Below are positions 1-8,784 of a DNA stretch of 64,000 bases, in pieces. Under the pieces are notes generated by a model, which did no database searches, had not been told where the DNA came from, and saw only the letters and a list, made by a program, of their open reading frames with translations. The stretch lies in contig CAXTHH010000001.1 in the NCBI GenBank assembly GCA_964244065.1, positions 248,001 to 312,000 on the forward strand. Reading direction: 5' to 3'. This stretch comes from JASLDZ01 sp964244065. Lineage in GTDB: Bacteria > Pseudomonadota > Alphaproteobacteria > Caulobacterales > Caulobacteraceae. How positions within the stretch are numbered: the first letter of the stretch is position 1; the number at the start of each line of letters is the position of its first letter. A program made the position numbers and the translations under genes.

Positions 1-530
1 GCGGCTGCAGGCGAAGAACAACCCCAACCTCCTGGTCATGCGCTACGACGCGCGGCGCGCGGCCGTGACCGACCTGATCGTCGTGCCCAAGCCGTTCTTC
101 ACGCCGGAGGTGATCGAGCGTCGCAGGCCGCTGGCGGCCTCCGCGCGGCGGGCCGGCTGGGTGGGCTGCAACATCCTGCTGGGCGAGGTTCCCGACGCGG
201 GCAAGGTGCGGCTGATCCGCGAGGGTGTGCTCACGCCCCAAGGCCGAGGTCATGGCCAAGTTCCGCGAGACGCTGTTCCTGCGCCGCGCCGGCGCGGGCG
301 CGCGGGGGTGGCTGATCGAGGTGCTGAAATGCGCCGAGGTCGCCGGGGCAGGGGAGGGCGCCTTTACCCTCGATGACATGTACGGCTTCGAGGCGCGGCT
401 GGCGGGGCTCTATCCGGGCAACAGCAACGTCCGTCCGAAGATCAGGCAGCAGCTGCAGGTGCTGCGCGACGCGGGGCTGGTCGCGTTCCTGGGGGGCGGG
501 CGGTACCGGTTGGTGTGGCGGGACGGTTGA
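1..530 (+). pseudogene. DpnI / Dam-replacing-type restriction endonuclease, 5'-truncated and frameshifted
   Basis: The 5' end lies before the window. Codons from position 2 encode the end of a DpnI/DRP-type nuclease domain, with a segment ARRAGWVGCNILL that I recognise from this family. After the codons for LTP (to about 238) the frame shifts: the homology continues as KAEVMAKF in the frame starting at 240. The switch falls in a CCCC run (236-239), so one extra C explains it. The second part runs into a C-terminal winged-helix-like segment (NSNVRPKIRQQLQVLRDAGLV) and stops at 530. Family members cut adenine-methylated GATC or act at GATC. The gene is broken as read, unless the C run is a sequencing error or a slippage site. 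Confidence 0.8.
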
Positions 531-605
531 GGGCCCGGCTGGCCACGCGGAGCCGGGGGGCGGCGGGCGCGTTTGGGGCGGGAGCCTCAGCCTTAGGAGC
601 GTCGC

Positions 606-1019
606 GTGAGCCTGTTCGGGTCGATCATGAACAAGATCCTGCACCGGGGTGGAGGCGGGGCGGGAGCGCCGCAAGCCGCGGCGCCCGCCGCGGCGGCGCC
701 GCCGCCGAGCGCGTCGGCGTCGGCTCCGGCTCCGGCGCCCGCGCCCGTGCAGCCGTCGTCGGATACGGACGTGGAGGCGGTGCTGACGGAGATGGCGTCC
801 ATGAAGGGGGGCGGGGGCAACTGGCGCACCTCCATCGTGGACCTGCTCAAGCTCCTGGACCTCGACTCCAGCGTGACGGCCCGCAAGGAGCTCGCAGAGG
901 AGCTGGGCGTGCACGCGGGCGAGGCGGGCACGGCCGAGCAGAACACCGCGCTCAGCAAGGCGGTGTGGCGCAAGCTGGCGGAGAACGGCGGCGTGGTGCC
1001 GGCCTCGCTGCGCGACTGA
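606..1019 (+). CDS. DUF3597 domain protein
   Basis: 137 aa from a GTG start with an AGGAG about 6 bases upstream. The protein opens with MSLFGSIMNKIL, then an Ala/Pro/Gly-rich low-complexity linker (about residues 15-55), then a compact helical C-terminal domain with DVEAVLTEMA, NWRTSIVDLLKLLDLDSS and ELAEELGV. This arrangement matches DUF3597, a small family of unknown function. No catalytic motif, signal peptide or membrane segment is visible. It follows the broken nuclease by 75 bases but nothing suggests a shared role. Confidence 0.75.
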   Translation: MSLFGSIMNKILHRGGGGAGAPQAAAPAAAAPPPSASASAPAPAPAPVQPSSDTDVEAVLTEMASMKGGGGNWRTSIVDLLKLLDLDSSVTARKELAEELGVHAGEAGTAEQNTALSKAVWRKLAENGGVVPASLRD

Positions 1020-1172
1020 CGGGCCGCGGCGGCGGGAAGGCCGGCTGTGGCCTTTTCGCCGCATACAGCGAAGTTGATACGCCTGAAACGCGGCGGCACG
1101 AATTGTGCGTTGCACCCGGGCGGGAGCGCACCGATGTTCTCCTTACGTCCGCTCCAGCCCGAGTCGCCCCCC

Positions 1173-1487
1173 ATGAACCAGGAACGAAAGCCGCCGCGGC
1201 TCGCCGTGGTGCCCGAATCGGAGGTCTACGACCTGGGACGAGGACCCGAATCCACCGCCGATCGCGTCAAGCGGTTGCAGAAGGAGGCGCGCCTCCTCGC
1301 CCGCGAGCAGGCCGAGGCGCTGGAGCGCAAGCTCACCGACACCGCCGCCCTGGCCGCCGAGATCGCCGCGGGCGGCGAAGCCTACCCCGCGGGGGTCCGC
1401 GAGATCGCCGGCCGCATACACGCCGACCTGGACGGCAAGGAGATGACCCTCCGCGCCCTGGTCGAACGCACCTTCGGCAACGACTGA
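1173..1487 (+). CDS. conserved small hypothetical protein
   Basis: 104 aa from the ATG at 1173. The open frame extends upstream to 1047, but that part is unlike protein sequence, and MNQERKPPRLAVVPE looks like a natural N-terminus. The body is helical and charged (STADRVKRLQKEARLLAREQ, then ALERKLTDTAALAAEIAAGG), suggesting an amphipathic coiled coil. The end resembles a short helical domain. I do not recognise a function. A second possible start is the ATG at 1134. Confidence 0.55.
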   Translation: MNQERKPPRLAVVPESEVYDLGRGPESTADRVKRLQKEARLLAREQAEALERKLTDTAALAAEIAAGGEAYPAGVREIAGRIHADLDGKEMTLRALVERTFGND

Positions 1488-1492
1488 CCTCT

Positions 1493-1637
1493 TGTCCCTC
1501 TTCCGCATGCGGGAGAGGGACAGACGCCGAAGGCGTCAGGGTGATGGGAAGTGTGTTTTAGGTGGCGGGTGAGGGGCGCCCTCACCCTGGCTGCGCTTCG
1601 CTCCGCCTGACCCTCTCCCGCTTTCGCAGGAGAGGGT
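1493..1637 (+). repeat. palindromic intergenic repeat, class C (CCCTCTCCC...GGGAGAGGG)
   Basis: The gap between converging genes holds inverted arms: a GGGAGAGGGACAG motif near 1510 and GACCCTCTCCCGC near 1612, with smaller internal hairpins (GCCGAAGGCGTCAGGGTGA and CCCTCACCCTGGCTGCGC). Such elements are common between genes in alphaproteobacteria and can act as bidirectional terminators. No ORF here looks real. Confidence 0.6.
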
Positions 1638-1649
1638 CGCTTTTAGGCG

Positions 1650-2591
1650 CTACAGCTCGCCGTACGACGGGCTGAACGTGTCGCAGCGGGCGGGATTCCC
1701 GCCGTCGAAGCCGGTGCGGAACCAGCGGACGCGCTGCTCGGACGAGCCGTGGGTGAAGCTGTCGGGCGCGACGCGGCCGCGGGCCTGGCGCTGCAGGGTG
1801 TCGTCGCCCACGGCGGTGGCCGCCTTCAGCCCGCTCTCCAGGTCGCCGGGCTCCAGGATCTGCTTGTCGCGGTTGGCGCGGTTGGCCCAGACGCCGGCGT
1901 AGCAGTCGGCCTGCAGCTCGGTGCGCACGCTCTGCTGGTTGCGCGAGCCCGCGAGGCCGCCGCGCTCGCGCCGGTCCATGGTGCCCTCCAGGTTCTGCAC
2001 GTGGTGGCCGACCTCGTGGGCGATGACGTAGGCCTGGGCGAAGCGCCCGGGCGCGCCGAACTTGCCCGACAGCTCGCGGAAGAAGTTCAGGTCGAGGTAC
2101 ACGGTGCGGTCGCCGGGGCAGTAGAACGGCCCCATCTCCGCCGACCCCTGGCCGCAGGCGGTCGTGTAGGCGTCGGAGTAGACCTTGAACTTGGCGGGCG
2201 TGTAGGTCGCCCCGCGCTCGCGGAACATCTCGGTCCAGGCGTCCTCCGTATAGGCGGCCACCACGCGGGTGAAGCGGACGTCCTGCGCCTGCGGGTCGTT
2301 GGCCGCGGTTCGTCCGCCCGCCGCGCTCCGCGGATCGCCCTGGTAGCCGGAGGGCGCGCGCTGCCCGCCCCCGCCGCCGAGGCTCTTCAGGATGGGGCCG
2401 CCGAAGAACAGCAGGCCGACGATCACCAGGATCACGAGCCCGCCGCCGCCGCCGCCCAGGAGCAGCGGCAGGAGGCCGAGGAGCCCGCCCAGCCCGCCGC
2501 CGCCGCCGCCGAAGCCGCCGAACCCGCCGCCGCCGCTCTCGCCGCGCACGTCCTCGACGTTGTCGCTCTCGCGGCCGTCTTCCCAGCGCAT
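1650..2591 (-). CDS. ypfJ: YpfJ-type neutral zinc metallopeptidase
   Basis: 313 aa. The start MRWEDGRESDNVEDVRG is typical of the YpfJ (Zn_peptidase) family. A long Gly-rich stretch leads into one membrane helix (GLVILVIVGLLFFGG, about residues 50-65), so the catalytic domain is probably periplasmic. The zinc motif HEVGHH lies in YVIAHEVGHHVQNLEG at about residue 190, and the downstream ELQADCYAGVWA is also conserved in the family. The substrate is unknown. It converges on the small hypothetical gene across a repeat element. Length and architecture are normal. Confidence 0.9.
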   Translation of the reverse strand: MRWEDGRESDNVEDVRGESGGGGFGGFGGGGGGLGGLLGLLPLLLGGGGGGLVILVIVGLLFFGGPILKSLGGGGGQRAPSGYQGDPRSAAGGRTAANDPQAQDVRFTRVVAAYTEDAWTEMFRERGATYTPAKFKVYSDAYTTACGQGSAEMGPFYCPGDRTVYLDLNFFRELSGKFGAPGRFAQAYVIAHEVGHHVQNLEGTMDRRERGGLAGSRNQQSVRTELQADCYAGVWANRANRDKQILEPGDLESGLKAATAVGDDTLQRQARGRVAPDSFTHGSSEQRVRWFRTGFDGGNPARCDTFSPSYGEL

Positions 2592-2680
2592 GGCGCTCTC
2601 CAGATGAAGCTTCGCCGCTTGAGCGCGGGGACCGCGTGCATCGTTCCCGCGCGCGCCCTGTCGGGCTAAGGTGCGCCGCC

Positions 2681-3673
2681 GTGACCGACCTGCTCCATAC
2701 CGAGATGCCGCCGCTGCGCCGCGCCCACGTGAACGGCGTGGAGCTCGCCTACTGGGAGGTGGGCCAGCGCGGCGCCGCCCCGCCGGTGATCCTGTGCCAC
2801 GGCTTCCCCGAGATCGCCTTCTCCTGGCGCCACCAGCTCAAGGCGTTCGCGCAGGCGGGGCGCTGGGCGGTGGCCTACGACGCGCGGGGCTACGGCCTGT
2901 CCGACCGGCCGGCGGACGTCGGCGCCTACACGATGGAGGCGCTGGTCGGCGACCTCGTGGGGCTGACCCGCCACCTGGGGTCGGAGCGCGGGATCTGGTG
3001 CGGGCACGACTGGGGCGGGCTGGTGGTGTGGCAGGCGGCGCTGATGGCGCGGGAAGCCACGGCGGGCGTGATCGGGCTGAACACGCCCTTCATCCCGCGT
3101 TGGCCGATGGACCCGATCGCCCTGTTCCGCCAGGCGATGGGCGACGACCACTACATCGTGCGCTTCCAGGAGGGGCACGACAGCGACCGGCTGTTCGCCG
3201 CCGACGTGGAGCGCACCATGCGCTTCTTCATGCGCCTGCCGGGCGCGGCGCGGGCGGCGTTCAACGCCGACGGCAAGCTCGAGGCGCCCCGCGGCCTGCC
3301 CCTGCAGGACATGCTGCGGACCTACGATCCGGACAAGGACCCCAACCAGTTCCTCTCGCCGGAGGAGCTGGCCGTGTTCGTCCGCGCCTTCCAGCGCACC
3401 GGCTTCACGCCCGGCATCGACTGGTACCGCAACATGACGGGCAACTGGGAGCGGGCGGCGGGGCTAGAACAGCGCGTGGACGCCCCCGCCCTGATGATCA
3501 CCGCCGAGCTCGACGCCGCCCTGCCGCCGCGCCTGGCCGACGCCATGCCCGCGCACGTGGCCGACCTGGAGCTGCACGAGCTGAAGGGCGTCGGCCACTG
3601 GTCGCAACAGGAGCGCCCGGAGGAGGTCAGCCGGCTGATGCTCGACTGGCTCGATCGCAGGTTCCCGTCGTGA
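2681..3673 (+). CDS. alpha/beta hydrolase, epoxide-hydrolase type
   Basis: 330 aa from GTG 2681; ATG 2705 and ATG 2636 are alternative starts. The oxyanion loop HGFPE, the DARGYGLSDRP strand-turn and the nucleophile elbow GHDWGG (Asp nucleophile) are those of microbial epoxide hydrolases and haloalkane-dehalogenase relatives. A cap region follows (residues about 140-240). The C-terminal GVGHWSQQERPEEV supplies the catalytic His. No signal peptide, so cytoplasmic. Substrate cannot be read from sequence. A repeat element separates it from the next hydrolase gene. Confidence 0.85.
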   Translation: MTDLLHTEMPPLRRAHVNGVELAYWEVGQRGAAPPVILCHGFPEIAFSWRHQLKAFAQAGRWAVAYDARGYGLSDRPADVGAYTMEALVGDLVGLTRHLGSERGIWCGHDWGGLVVWQAALMAREATAGVIGLNTPFIPRWPMDPIALFRQAMGDDHYIVRFQEGHDSDRLFAADVERTMRFFMRLPGAARAAFNADGKLEAPRGLPLQDMLRTYDPDKDPNQFLSPEELAVFVRAFQRTGFTPGIDWYRNMTGNWERAAGLEQRVDAPALMITAELDAALPPRLADAMPAHVADLELHELKGVGHWSQQERPEEVSRLMLDWLDRRFPS

Positions 3674-3685
3674 GTCGGGGCGATC

Positions 3686-3852
3686 TCACCCTTCCTCCCC
3701 ATCGTAGATGGGGAGGTGGCGGCGAAGCCGACGGAGGGGCCGCGCGGGAGCGCAGAAGCCGCATCGACGCGGTGTTCCGTCCGGCTGCGCCGGCCGGTCC
3801 CCTCCCGGCCTTCGGCCGTACTCCCCCATCTGCGATGGGCGAGGGGACGGTC
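3686..3852 (+). repeat. palindromic intergenic repeat, class D (CTCCCCATC...GATGGGGAG)
   Basis: Between two genes of the same direction lies a long imperfect inverted repeat. TCCTCCCCATCGTAGATGGGG opens it and CCCCATCTGCGATGGGCGAGGGG closes it, with inner arms CCGGCTGCGCCGGCCGG and CCCGGCCTTCGGCCG. Related sequence occurs near 24430 and 56650. No coding sequence is convincing. Confidence 0.6.
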
Positions 3853-3854
3853 TG

Positions 3855-4859
3855 ATGGACCGCCTGCACCGCAGCCTCGTCCAGTCGCCGGCCGCGCCCG
3901 CCGGGCCGCCCCGGCGCGGGCTGTTCGCGGAGAGCGAGCCCTTCTCGTTCGGCTGGCTGCCGACGGGTTCGGCGCACGAGGTCTACTACGAGGAGTGCGG
4001 CCGGCCGGGGGGCGAGCCGTGCGTGATCCTGCACGGCGGTCCGGGGGGCGCGATCAATCCCACCATGCGCCGCTTCTTCGACCCGGCCCGCTGGCGGATG
4101 ATGCTGTTCGACCAGCGCGGCTGCGGCCGCTCGCGCCCCAACGCGGTGCTGGAGGACAACGACACCTGGGCCCTGGTGGAGGACATCGAACGCCTGCGCC
4201 GCCGCGTCGGCTGCGAGCGCTGGACCGTGTTCGGCGGCAGCTGGGGCTCGACCTTGGCCCTGGCCTACGCCGCCACCTACCCCGAGCGGGTCAAGGCGCT
4301 GGTGCTGCGGGGCGTGTTCCTGCTGACCCGCGCCGAGCTCGCCTGGTTCTACCAGGGCGGCGCGGCCATGCTGTACCCCGACGCCTGGGAACGGTTCCTG
4401 GAGCCCATTCCCGCGGCCGAGCACGGCGACCTGATCGGCGCCTACCATCGCCGGCTGACCGGCCCCGACCGGGCGGAGCGCGCGCGCGCGGCCAACGCGT
4501 GGAGCCGGTGGGAGGGCGACACCATCTCCATCCGCGGCCCGGAGGCCCGGCCCGCGAAGTTCAACGAGGAGGAGTTCGCGGTCGCCTTCGCGCGGATCGA
4601 GAGCCACTACTTCGCCAACGGCGGCTTCTTCCCGAGGGAGGATTGGCTGGTGGAGCAGGCGCCGCGCCTAGCCGACATCCCGGGCTGGATCGTGCAGGGC
4701 CGCTTCGACGTAGTCACGCCCATGACCGCGGCGTGGCGGCTGCACAAGGCCTGGCCGCAGGCGCGGTTCGAGCTCGTGTGGGACGCGGGCCATGCCTCCA
4801 CCGAGCCCGGCATCGTCGACGCCCTGGTGCGCGCCACGGACGCGGCGCTGGAGCTTTGA
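3855..4859 (+). CDS. pip: proline iminopeptidase (S33)
   Basis: 334 aa. It releases N-terminal proline from peptides. Diagnostic features are HGGPGG, FDQRGCGRS, the nucleophile elbow GGSWGS (Ser), GVFLLTRAELAWFYQGGA typical of the Pip subfamily, GRFDVVTP with the catalytic Asp, and DAGHAS with the His. The ATG at 3855 gives the expected N-terminus; the open frame further upstream crosses the repeat. No signal peptide. The stop TGA overlaps a TTG start of the following PAP2 gene, so the two may be co-translated. Confidence 0.92.
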   Translation: MDRLHRSLVQSPAAPAGPPRRGLFAESEPFSFGWLPTGSAHEVYYEECGRPGGEPCVILHGGPGGAINPTMRRFFDPARWRMMLFDQRGCGRSRPNAVLEDNDTWALVEDIERLRRRVGCERWTVFGGSWGSTLALAYAATYPERVKALVLRGVFLLTRAELAWFYQGGAAMLYPDAWERFLEPIPAAEHGDLIGAYHRRLTGPDRAERARAANAWSRWEGDTISIRGPEARPAKFNEEEFAVAFARIESHYFANGGFFPREDWLVEQAPRLADIPGWIVQGRFDVVTPMTAAWRLHKAWPQARFELVWDAGHASTEPGIVDALVRATDAALEL

Positions 4860-5632
4860 GGCGCGCCTACGCGCTGGCCGGGTCCGTCTGGCGCTGGGTG
4901 CCCAAGGGCGTCGCGCCGCTGATCGCGCTCCTGGTCGTCTCCGGCGCGGGCGCCTTCCTGGAGCTGGCGGACGACGTGCAGGAGGGCGATTACCGCTCGT
5001 TCGACAGCCAGGTGCTGCTGGCCTTCCGCACCCCCGGCGACCTGGGCACGCCCCTGGGCCCGGCTTGGCTGCGGCAGTCCATGATCGACGTCTCGGCGCT
5101 CGGCGGCTTCACCCTGGTCTGGGCGATGACGGGGCTGTCCTTCGGCCTGCTCGTGATCCTCCGGCGCTGGGCGGCGGCGGCCATCCTGGCGGCGGGGGTG
5201 GGCGGGATCTCGGTGCTGAACGCCGTGCTGAAGCTCGGCTTCCACCGCGCCCGGCCGCAGGTGGTGCCGCACCTGGCGGAGGTGTCGAACGCGAGCTTCC
5301 CCTCCGGCCACGCCACCATCGCGGCGGCCACCTACCTGATCATCGGAGCCCTGCTGGCTCAGACGTTCCAGCGGCGCACGCCACGCGTCTACGTCGTGGC
5401 GATCACTGTGGCGATCACGCTGGCGGTGGGGATCAGCCGCCTGTACCTGGGCGTGCACTGGCCCACGGACGTCATGGCGGGCTGGGCCCTGGGCTCGGCC
5501 TGGGCGCTGGTCTTCTGGCTTATCGCCCACGCCGTGAACCGCGCCGCCCCGAAGGTGGGGGCGGGGGCCGAGCCCGCGCCCACCCTCGACGATCAGAGCA
5601 GCAGCGAGCCGCGGCCCGAGGTGATCTCCTGA
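4856..5632 (+). CDS. PAP2-family membrane phosphatase
   Basis: 258 aa from a TTG at 4856 that overlaps the pip stop (TTGA); GTG 4898 is another possible start. The three phosphatase motifs are present: KLGFHRARP, FPSGH and SRLYLGVHWPTD. About five or six hydrophobic helices surround them. The family dephosphorylates lipid phosphates such as undecaprenyl diphosphate or phosphatidylglycerophosphate; which one cannot be told here. It converges on rodA with a 40-base coding overlap. A lipid-carrier phosphatase beside the rod operon would make sense, but that is inference. Confidence 0.88.
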   Translation: MRRAYALAGSVWRWVPKGVAPLIALLVVSGAGAFLELADDVQEGDYRSFDSQVLLAFRTPGDLGTPLGPAWLRQSMIDVSALGGFTLVWAMTGLSFGLLVILRRWAAAAILAAGVGGISVLNAVLKLGFHRARPQVVPHLAEVSNASFPSGHATIAAATYLIIGALLAQTFQRRTPRVYVVAITVAITLAVGISRLYLGVHWPTDVMAGWALGSAWALVFWLIAHAVNRAAPKVGAGAEPAPTLDDQSSSEPRPEVIS

Positions 5633-6750
5633 TAGCGGTGCACGCGCACAGCCTCCACCAGGCCGAAGCCCACCATCACCGTCACCATCACCGTGCCGCC
5701 GTAGCTCATCAGCGGCATGGGCACGCCCACCACCGGCGCCATGCCCATGACCATGGAGGCGTTGATGAGCACGTAGAGCGCGAACGTCGCCGTCACCCCC
5801 GCCGCCGACAGCCGGCCGAAGTGGCTGTGGCTGAGCGAGGCGATGCGCAGCGAGATGGCCACCACCGCCGCGTAGAGCCCCAGCACGAACAGGCAGCCCA
5901 CGAAGCCGAACTCCTCGGCGAAGGTGGCGAAGATGAAGTCGGTCTGCTTCTCAGGCAGGAAGTTCAGGTGGCTCTGGCTGCCCAGGCCGAAGCCCTTGCC
6001 CAGCAGGCCGCCCGAGCCCAGCGCCGTCTTGGCCTGCACGATGTGGTAGCCCGCGCCCGAGGGATCGTGCTCGGGGTCCAGGAAGGTCAGCACGCGGTCG
6101 CGCTGATAATCGTGCAGCACGAACATGACGAAGGGCGGGATGGCGGCGGCGGCGCCCACCACGCCGGCCACGATCACCTTCCACGTCAGCCCCGCGACGA
6201 ACATGACCGCCAGGCCGGTGGAGGCGATCAGGATGGCGGTGCCGAGGTCGGGCTGGTGCGCCACCAGCAGCACGGGGACGCCGATGAGCGCGGCGGGGAA
6301 CAGCAGCTTCCAGCTCCACCGGGCGTCCTTGGCGGGCAGGCCGTGGTAGAAGCGCGCCAGGGCCAGCACGAGGCCGATCTTCACGATCTCCGACGGCTGC
6401 AGCTGCATCGGGCCGAGCTTGATCCAGCGCTGCGCCCCAAGGGCCGAGTGCCCCACCGCCGCCACCGCCACCAGCAGCAGGACGCCCACCGCATAGGTGG
6501 GGTAGGCCACGGCGAACCAGACGCGAAGGTCCAGCAGCGACAGGGCGAGCATGACCGCGAAGCACACGCCAAACACGGCGATGTGGCGCACGGCCCAGGG
6601 CGTCCAGCTCTGGCCGGCGGCCGAGTAGAGCATCATGGAGCCCACGCCGGTGATGGCCACCAGGCACAGGGCCAGCCGCCAGTCGATCTCCGGCAGCTTC
6701 ATGCTCAGCCGGTCGCGCTGACCGGGGCGGGTGAGGGCGCTGGCGGTCAT
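5593..6750 (-). CDS. rodA: rod-shape SEDS glycosyltransferase RodA
   Basis: 385 aa, about ten membrane helices. It polymerises lipid II glycans during side-wall elongation together with PBP2. Family signatures are GAQRWIKLGPMQLQPSEIVKI (conserved SEDS loop), HQPDLGTA, GYHIVQAKTALGSGG, LGLYAAVVAI and a C-terminal PLMSYGG segment. The start ATG overlaps the mrdA stop by four bases. It is the last gene of the mre/mrd cluster, and its 3' end overlaps the opposing PAP2 gene. Confidence 0.95.
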   Translation of the reverse strand: MTASALTRPGQRDRLSMKLPEIDWRLALCLVAITGVGSMMLYSAAGQSWTPWAVRHIAVFGVCFAVMLALSLLDLRVWFAVAYPTYAVGVLLLVAVAAVGHSALGAQRWIKLGPMQLQPSEIVKIGLVLALARFYHGLPAKDARWSWKLLFPAALIGVPVLLVAHQPDLGTAILIASTGLAVMFVAGLTWKVIVAGVVGAAAAIPPFVMFVLHDYQRDRVLTFLDPEHDPSGAGYHIVQAKTALGSGGLLGKGFGLGSQSHLNFLPEKQTDFIFATFAEEFGFVGCLFVLGLYAAVVAISLRIASLSHSHFGRLSAAGVTATFALYVLINASMVMGMAPVVGVPMPLMSYGGTVMVTVMVGFGLVEAVRVHRYQEITSGRGSLLL

Positions 6751-8774
6751 GCGGGTATGGTCACTGGATCGACCACGGGATCGGGGCCGGGCGTGGGCGT
6801 GATCTGCTCGGGCGGCGGCGGGGCGATGTCGGCGCCCGGGCCGCGATCCACGGGCGCCGAGGGGGCCCGGGGCTCGGCGGGACGCGGAGGGGCGGTCATC
6901 CGCGCCACCATCTCGGGGTCCTTGAGCAGGACCGTGCGCATGATCTCACGGGCCTTGGGCGCGGCCGCCGTGGCGCCGAACCCGCCGTGCTCCACCAGCA
7001 CGGTGATGGCGTAGCGCGGGTCGTCATAGGGAGCGAAGGCGGTGAACCAGGCGTGGTCGCGCAGCGCCCACGCGCCCTGCGCCCCGTGCGCGCCCCGGCC
7101 GCCGGCATAGGAGTGCGACTGCGCCGTGCCCGTCTTCCCGGCCATCATCAGCGGGCCGAGGTCCAGCTTGGCGGCGGCGGCGGCGGTGCCGCGCGGGTCG
7201 GTGACCACGGCGGCCATGGCCTTCTGCACGAACAGCAGGTGGTCCTTGTCCACCGGCAGGTCGGGGACCTCGCCGCCGCTGGGCCGCTCCTCGCCGCCCA
7301 CGGACTTGATCAGCCGCGGGTTCAGGGCCTTGAGCCCGTTGGCGATGCGCGCGGTCATGGTGCAGAGTTGCAGCGGGTTCACGTTGGTGTAGCCCTGGCC
7401 GATGCCCATGGAGGGCGTCTCGCCGGGAAACCACTTCATGTTGGCCGGATTGCTCTTGGCGAAGCGCCGGGCCTTCCACGCCTTGTCGGGCACCAGGCCC
7501 GCGCGCTGGCCGGGGATGCCGATGTCGAACGTCTGGCCCAGGCCGAAGCGGCGGGCCACCTCGGCGATCTTGTCCGGCCCCACGGCCAGGGCCGTCCTGT
7601 AGAAGTAGATGTCGCAGCTGGTGACGACCGCGCCCTTCATGTCGAGGGTGCCGTGGCGCTGGTCGCACTTGAAGACGTGATTGCCGAACGGGAAGACGCC
7701 GCCGCAGCTGTACTGGGTGCCGGGGTCGATCCCCGCCTCCAGCGCCGCCAGGGCCACCATGGTCTTGAAGGTGGAGCCCGGCGGGAAGGTGCCGCTCAGC
7801 GCCTTGTCCAGCAGCGGCTTGCGCTCATAGGTGCTCAGCGCCCGGTACATGGGCCCCGACACGCCGCCCACGAAGGCGTTGGCGTCGAACGCCGGCGCGG
7901 ACAGCAGGCAGAGCAGGTCGCCGTTGCGCACGTCCATGACCACGCACGCGCCCGACTCCGCGCCGAACACCTCCAGCGCTCGGTTCTGGATGTCGGCGTC
8001 CAGCGTCAGCACCACCTGGGCGCCGGGCGTCGAGGGGATGTCGCCGGCGGGGTCCTCGCGGATCACGCGGCCCACGGCGTCCACCTCCACCTTCTGCGCG
8101 CCGGGCTCGCCGCGCAGCTCGCGGTCCAGCGCCTTCTCGATGCCCTGCTTGCCGATGCGGAAGCCGGGGTGGTGGAGCAGGGGGCTGGCGGCGTCCTCCT
8201 CCTTCTTCAGGTCGTCGGCGGTGACCTTGGAGACGTAGCCGATCACGTGGGCGAAGGCGCCGCCGAAGGGGTAGACCCGCGCCTCGGCCATCTCGGCCAC
8301 CACGCCCGGCAGCTCGGGCGCGCGGACCGAGACGCGGCTGAACTCCTCCCAGGAGAGGTCGCTGGCCACGACCACCGGGGAGGCGCGGGGCGCGGACTTG
8401 ATCTCCTTGGCCAGCGCCGCCTGCTTCTCGGGCGTCAGCGGCACGAACTGGGCGAGCTTGGAGAGGGTGCCGGCGACGTCCTTGTTCTCGTCGCGCCGCA
8501 TGGTCAGGCGGAAGTCGGGGCGGCTGTCGGCCAGGGCCACGCCGTTGCGGTCCACGATGCGGCCCCTGGGCGGGGTGCGCAGGCGGAAGTTGAACTGGTT
8601 GCTGGCCGAGAGCGTCGTGTACTTGGCCGCCTCCACCAGCTGCAGCTGCGTCAGCCGCCCGGCCATCGCCAGCGCGCCCAGGCCCGCCAGGCCGCCGAGC
8701 ACGAAGGTGCGGCGGTGGAACACGCCCTGCCGCTCGTTGACCTCGTCAAAGATGATGTGCGGCTCGGCCGTCAT
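6747..8774 (-). CDS. mrdA: penicillin-binding protein 2, elongasome transpeptidase
   Basis: 675 aa. It cross-links peptidoglycan during elongation. One membrane anchor (FVLGGLAGLGALAMAG, about residues 24-40) is followed by the pedestal with PPRGRIVDRNG. The transpeptidase domain has STFK at about residue 333 (nucleophile Ser), a SCD triad in TSCDIYFYRTA, and KTG in AGKTGTAQ at about 546. The C-terminal 60 residues are Pro-rich. The gene starts 10 bases after mreD and overlaps rodA by four bases, so the cluster is tightly coupled. Confidence 0.95.
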   Translation of the reverse strand: MTAEPHIIFDEVNERQGVFHRRTFVLGGLAGLGALAMAGRLTQLQLVEAAKYTTLSASNQFNFRLRTPPRGRIVDRNGVALADSRPDFRLTMRRDENKDVAGTLSKLAQFVPLTPEKQAALAKEIKSAPRASPVVVASDLSWEEFSRVSVRAPELPGVVAEMAEARVYPFGGAFAHVIGYVSKVTADDLKKEEDAASPLLHHPGFRIGKQGIEKALDRELRGEPGAQKVEVDAVGRVIREDPAGDIPSTPGAQVVLTLDADIQNRALEVFGAESGACVVMDVRNGDLLCLLSAPAFDANAFVGGVSGPMYRALSTYERKPLLDKALSGTFPPGSTFKTMVALAALEAGIDPGTQYSCGGVFPFGNHVFKCDQRHGTLDMKGAVVTSCDIYFYRTALAVGPDKIAEVARRFGLGQTFDIGIPGQRAGLVPDKAWKARRFAKSNPANMKWFPGETPSMGIGQGYTNVNPLQLCTMTARIANGLKALNPRLIKSVGGEERPSGGEVPDLPVDKDHLLFVQKAMAAVVTDPRGTAAAAAKLDLGPLMMAGKTGTAQSHSYAGGRGAHGAQGAWALRDHAWFTAFAPYDDPRYAITVLVEHGGFGATAAAPKAREIMRTVLLKDPEMVARMTAPPRPAEPRAPSAPVDRGPGADIAPPPPEQITPTPGPDPVVDPVTIPA

Positions 8775-8784
8775 CGGGGCGGGC

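Noticed and set aside
4607..5530. 307-aa minus-strand open frame opposite pip/PAP2
   Set aside because: Shadow of the PAP2 gene; translation lacks domain-like sequence.
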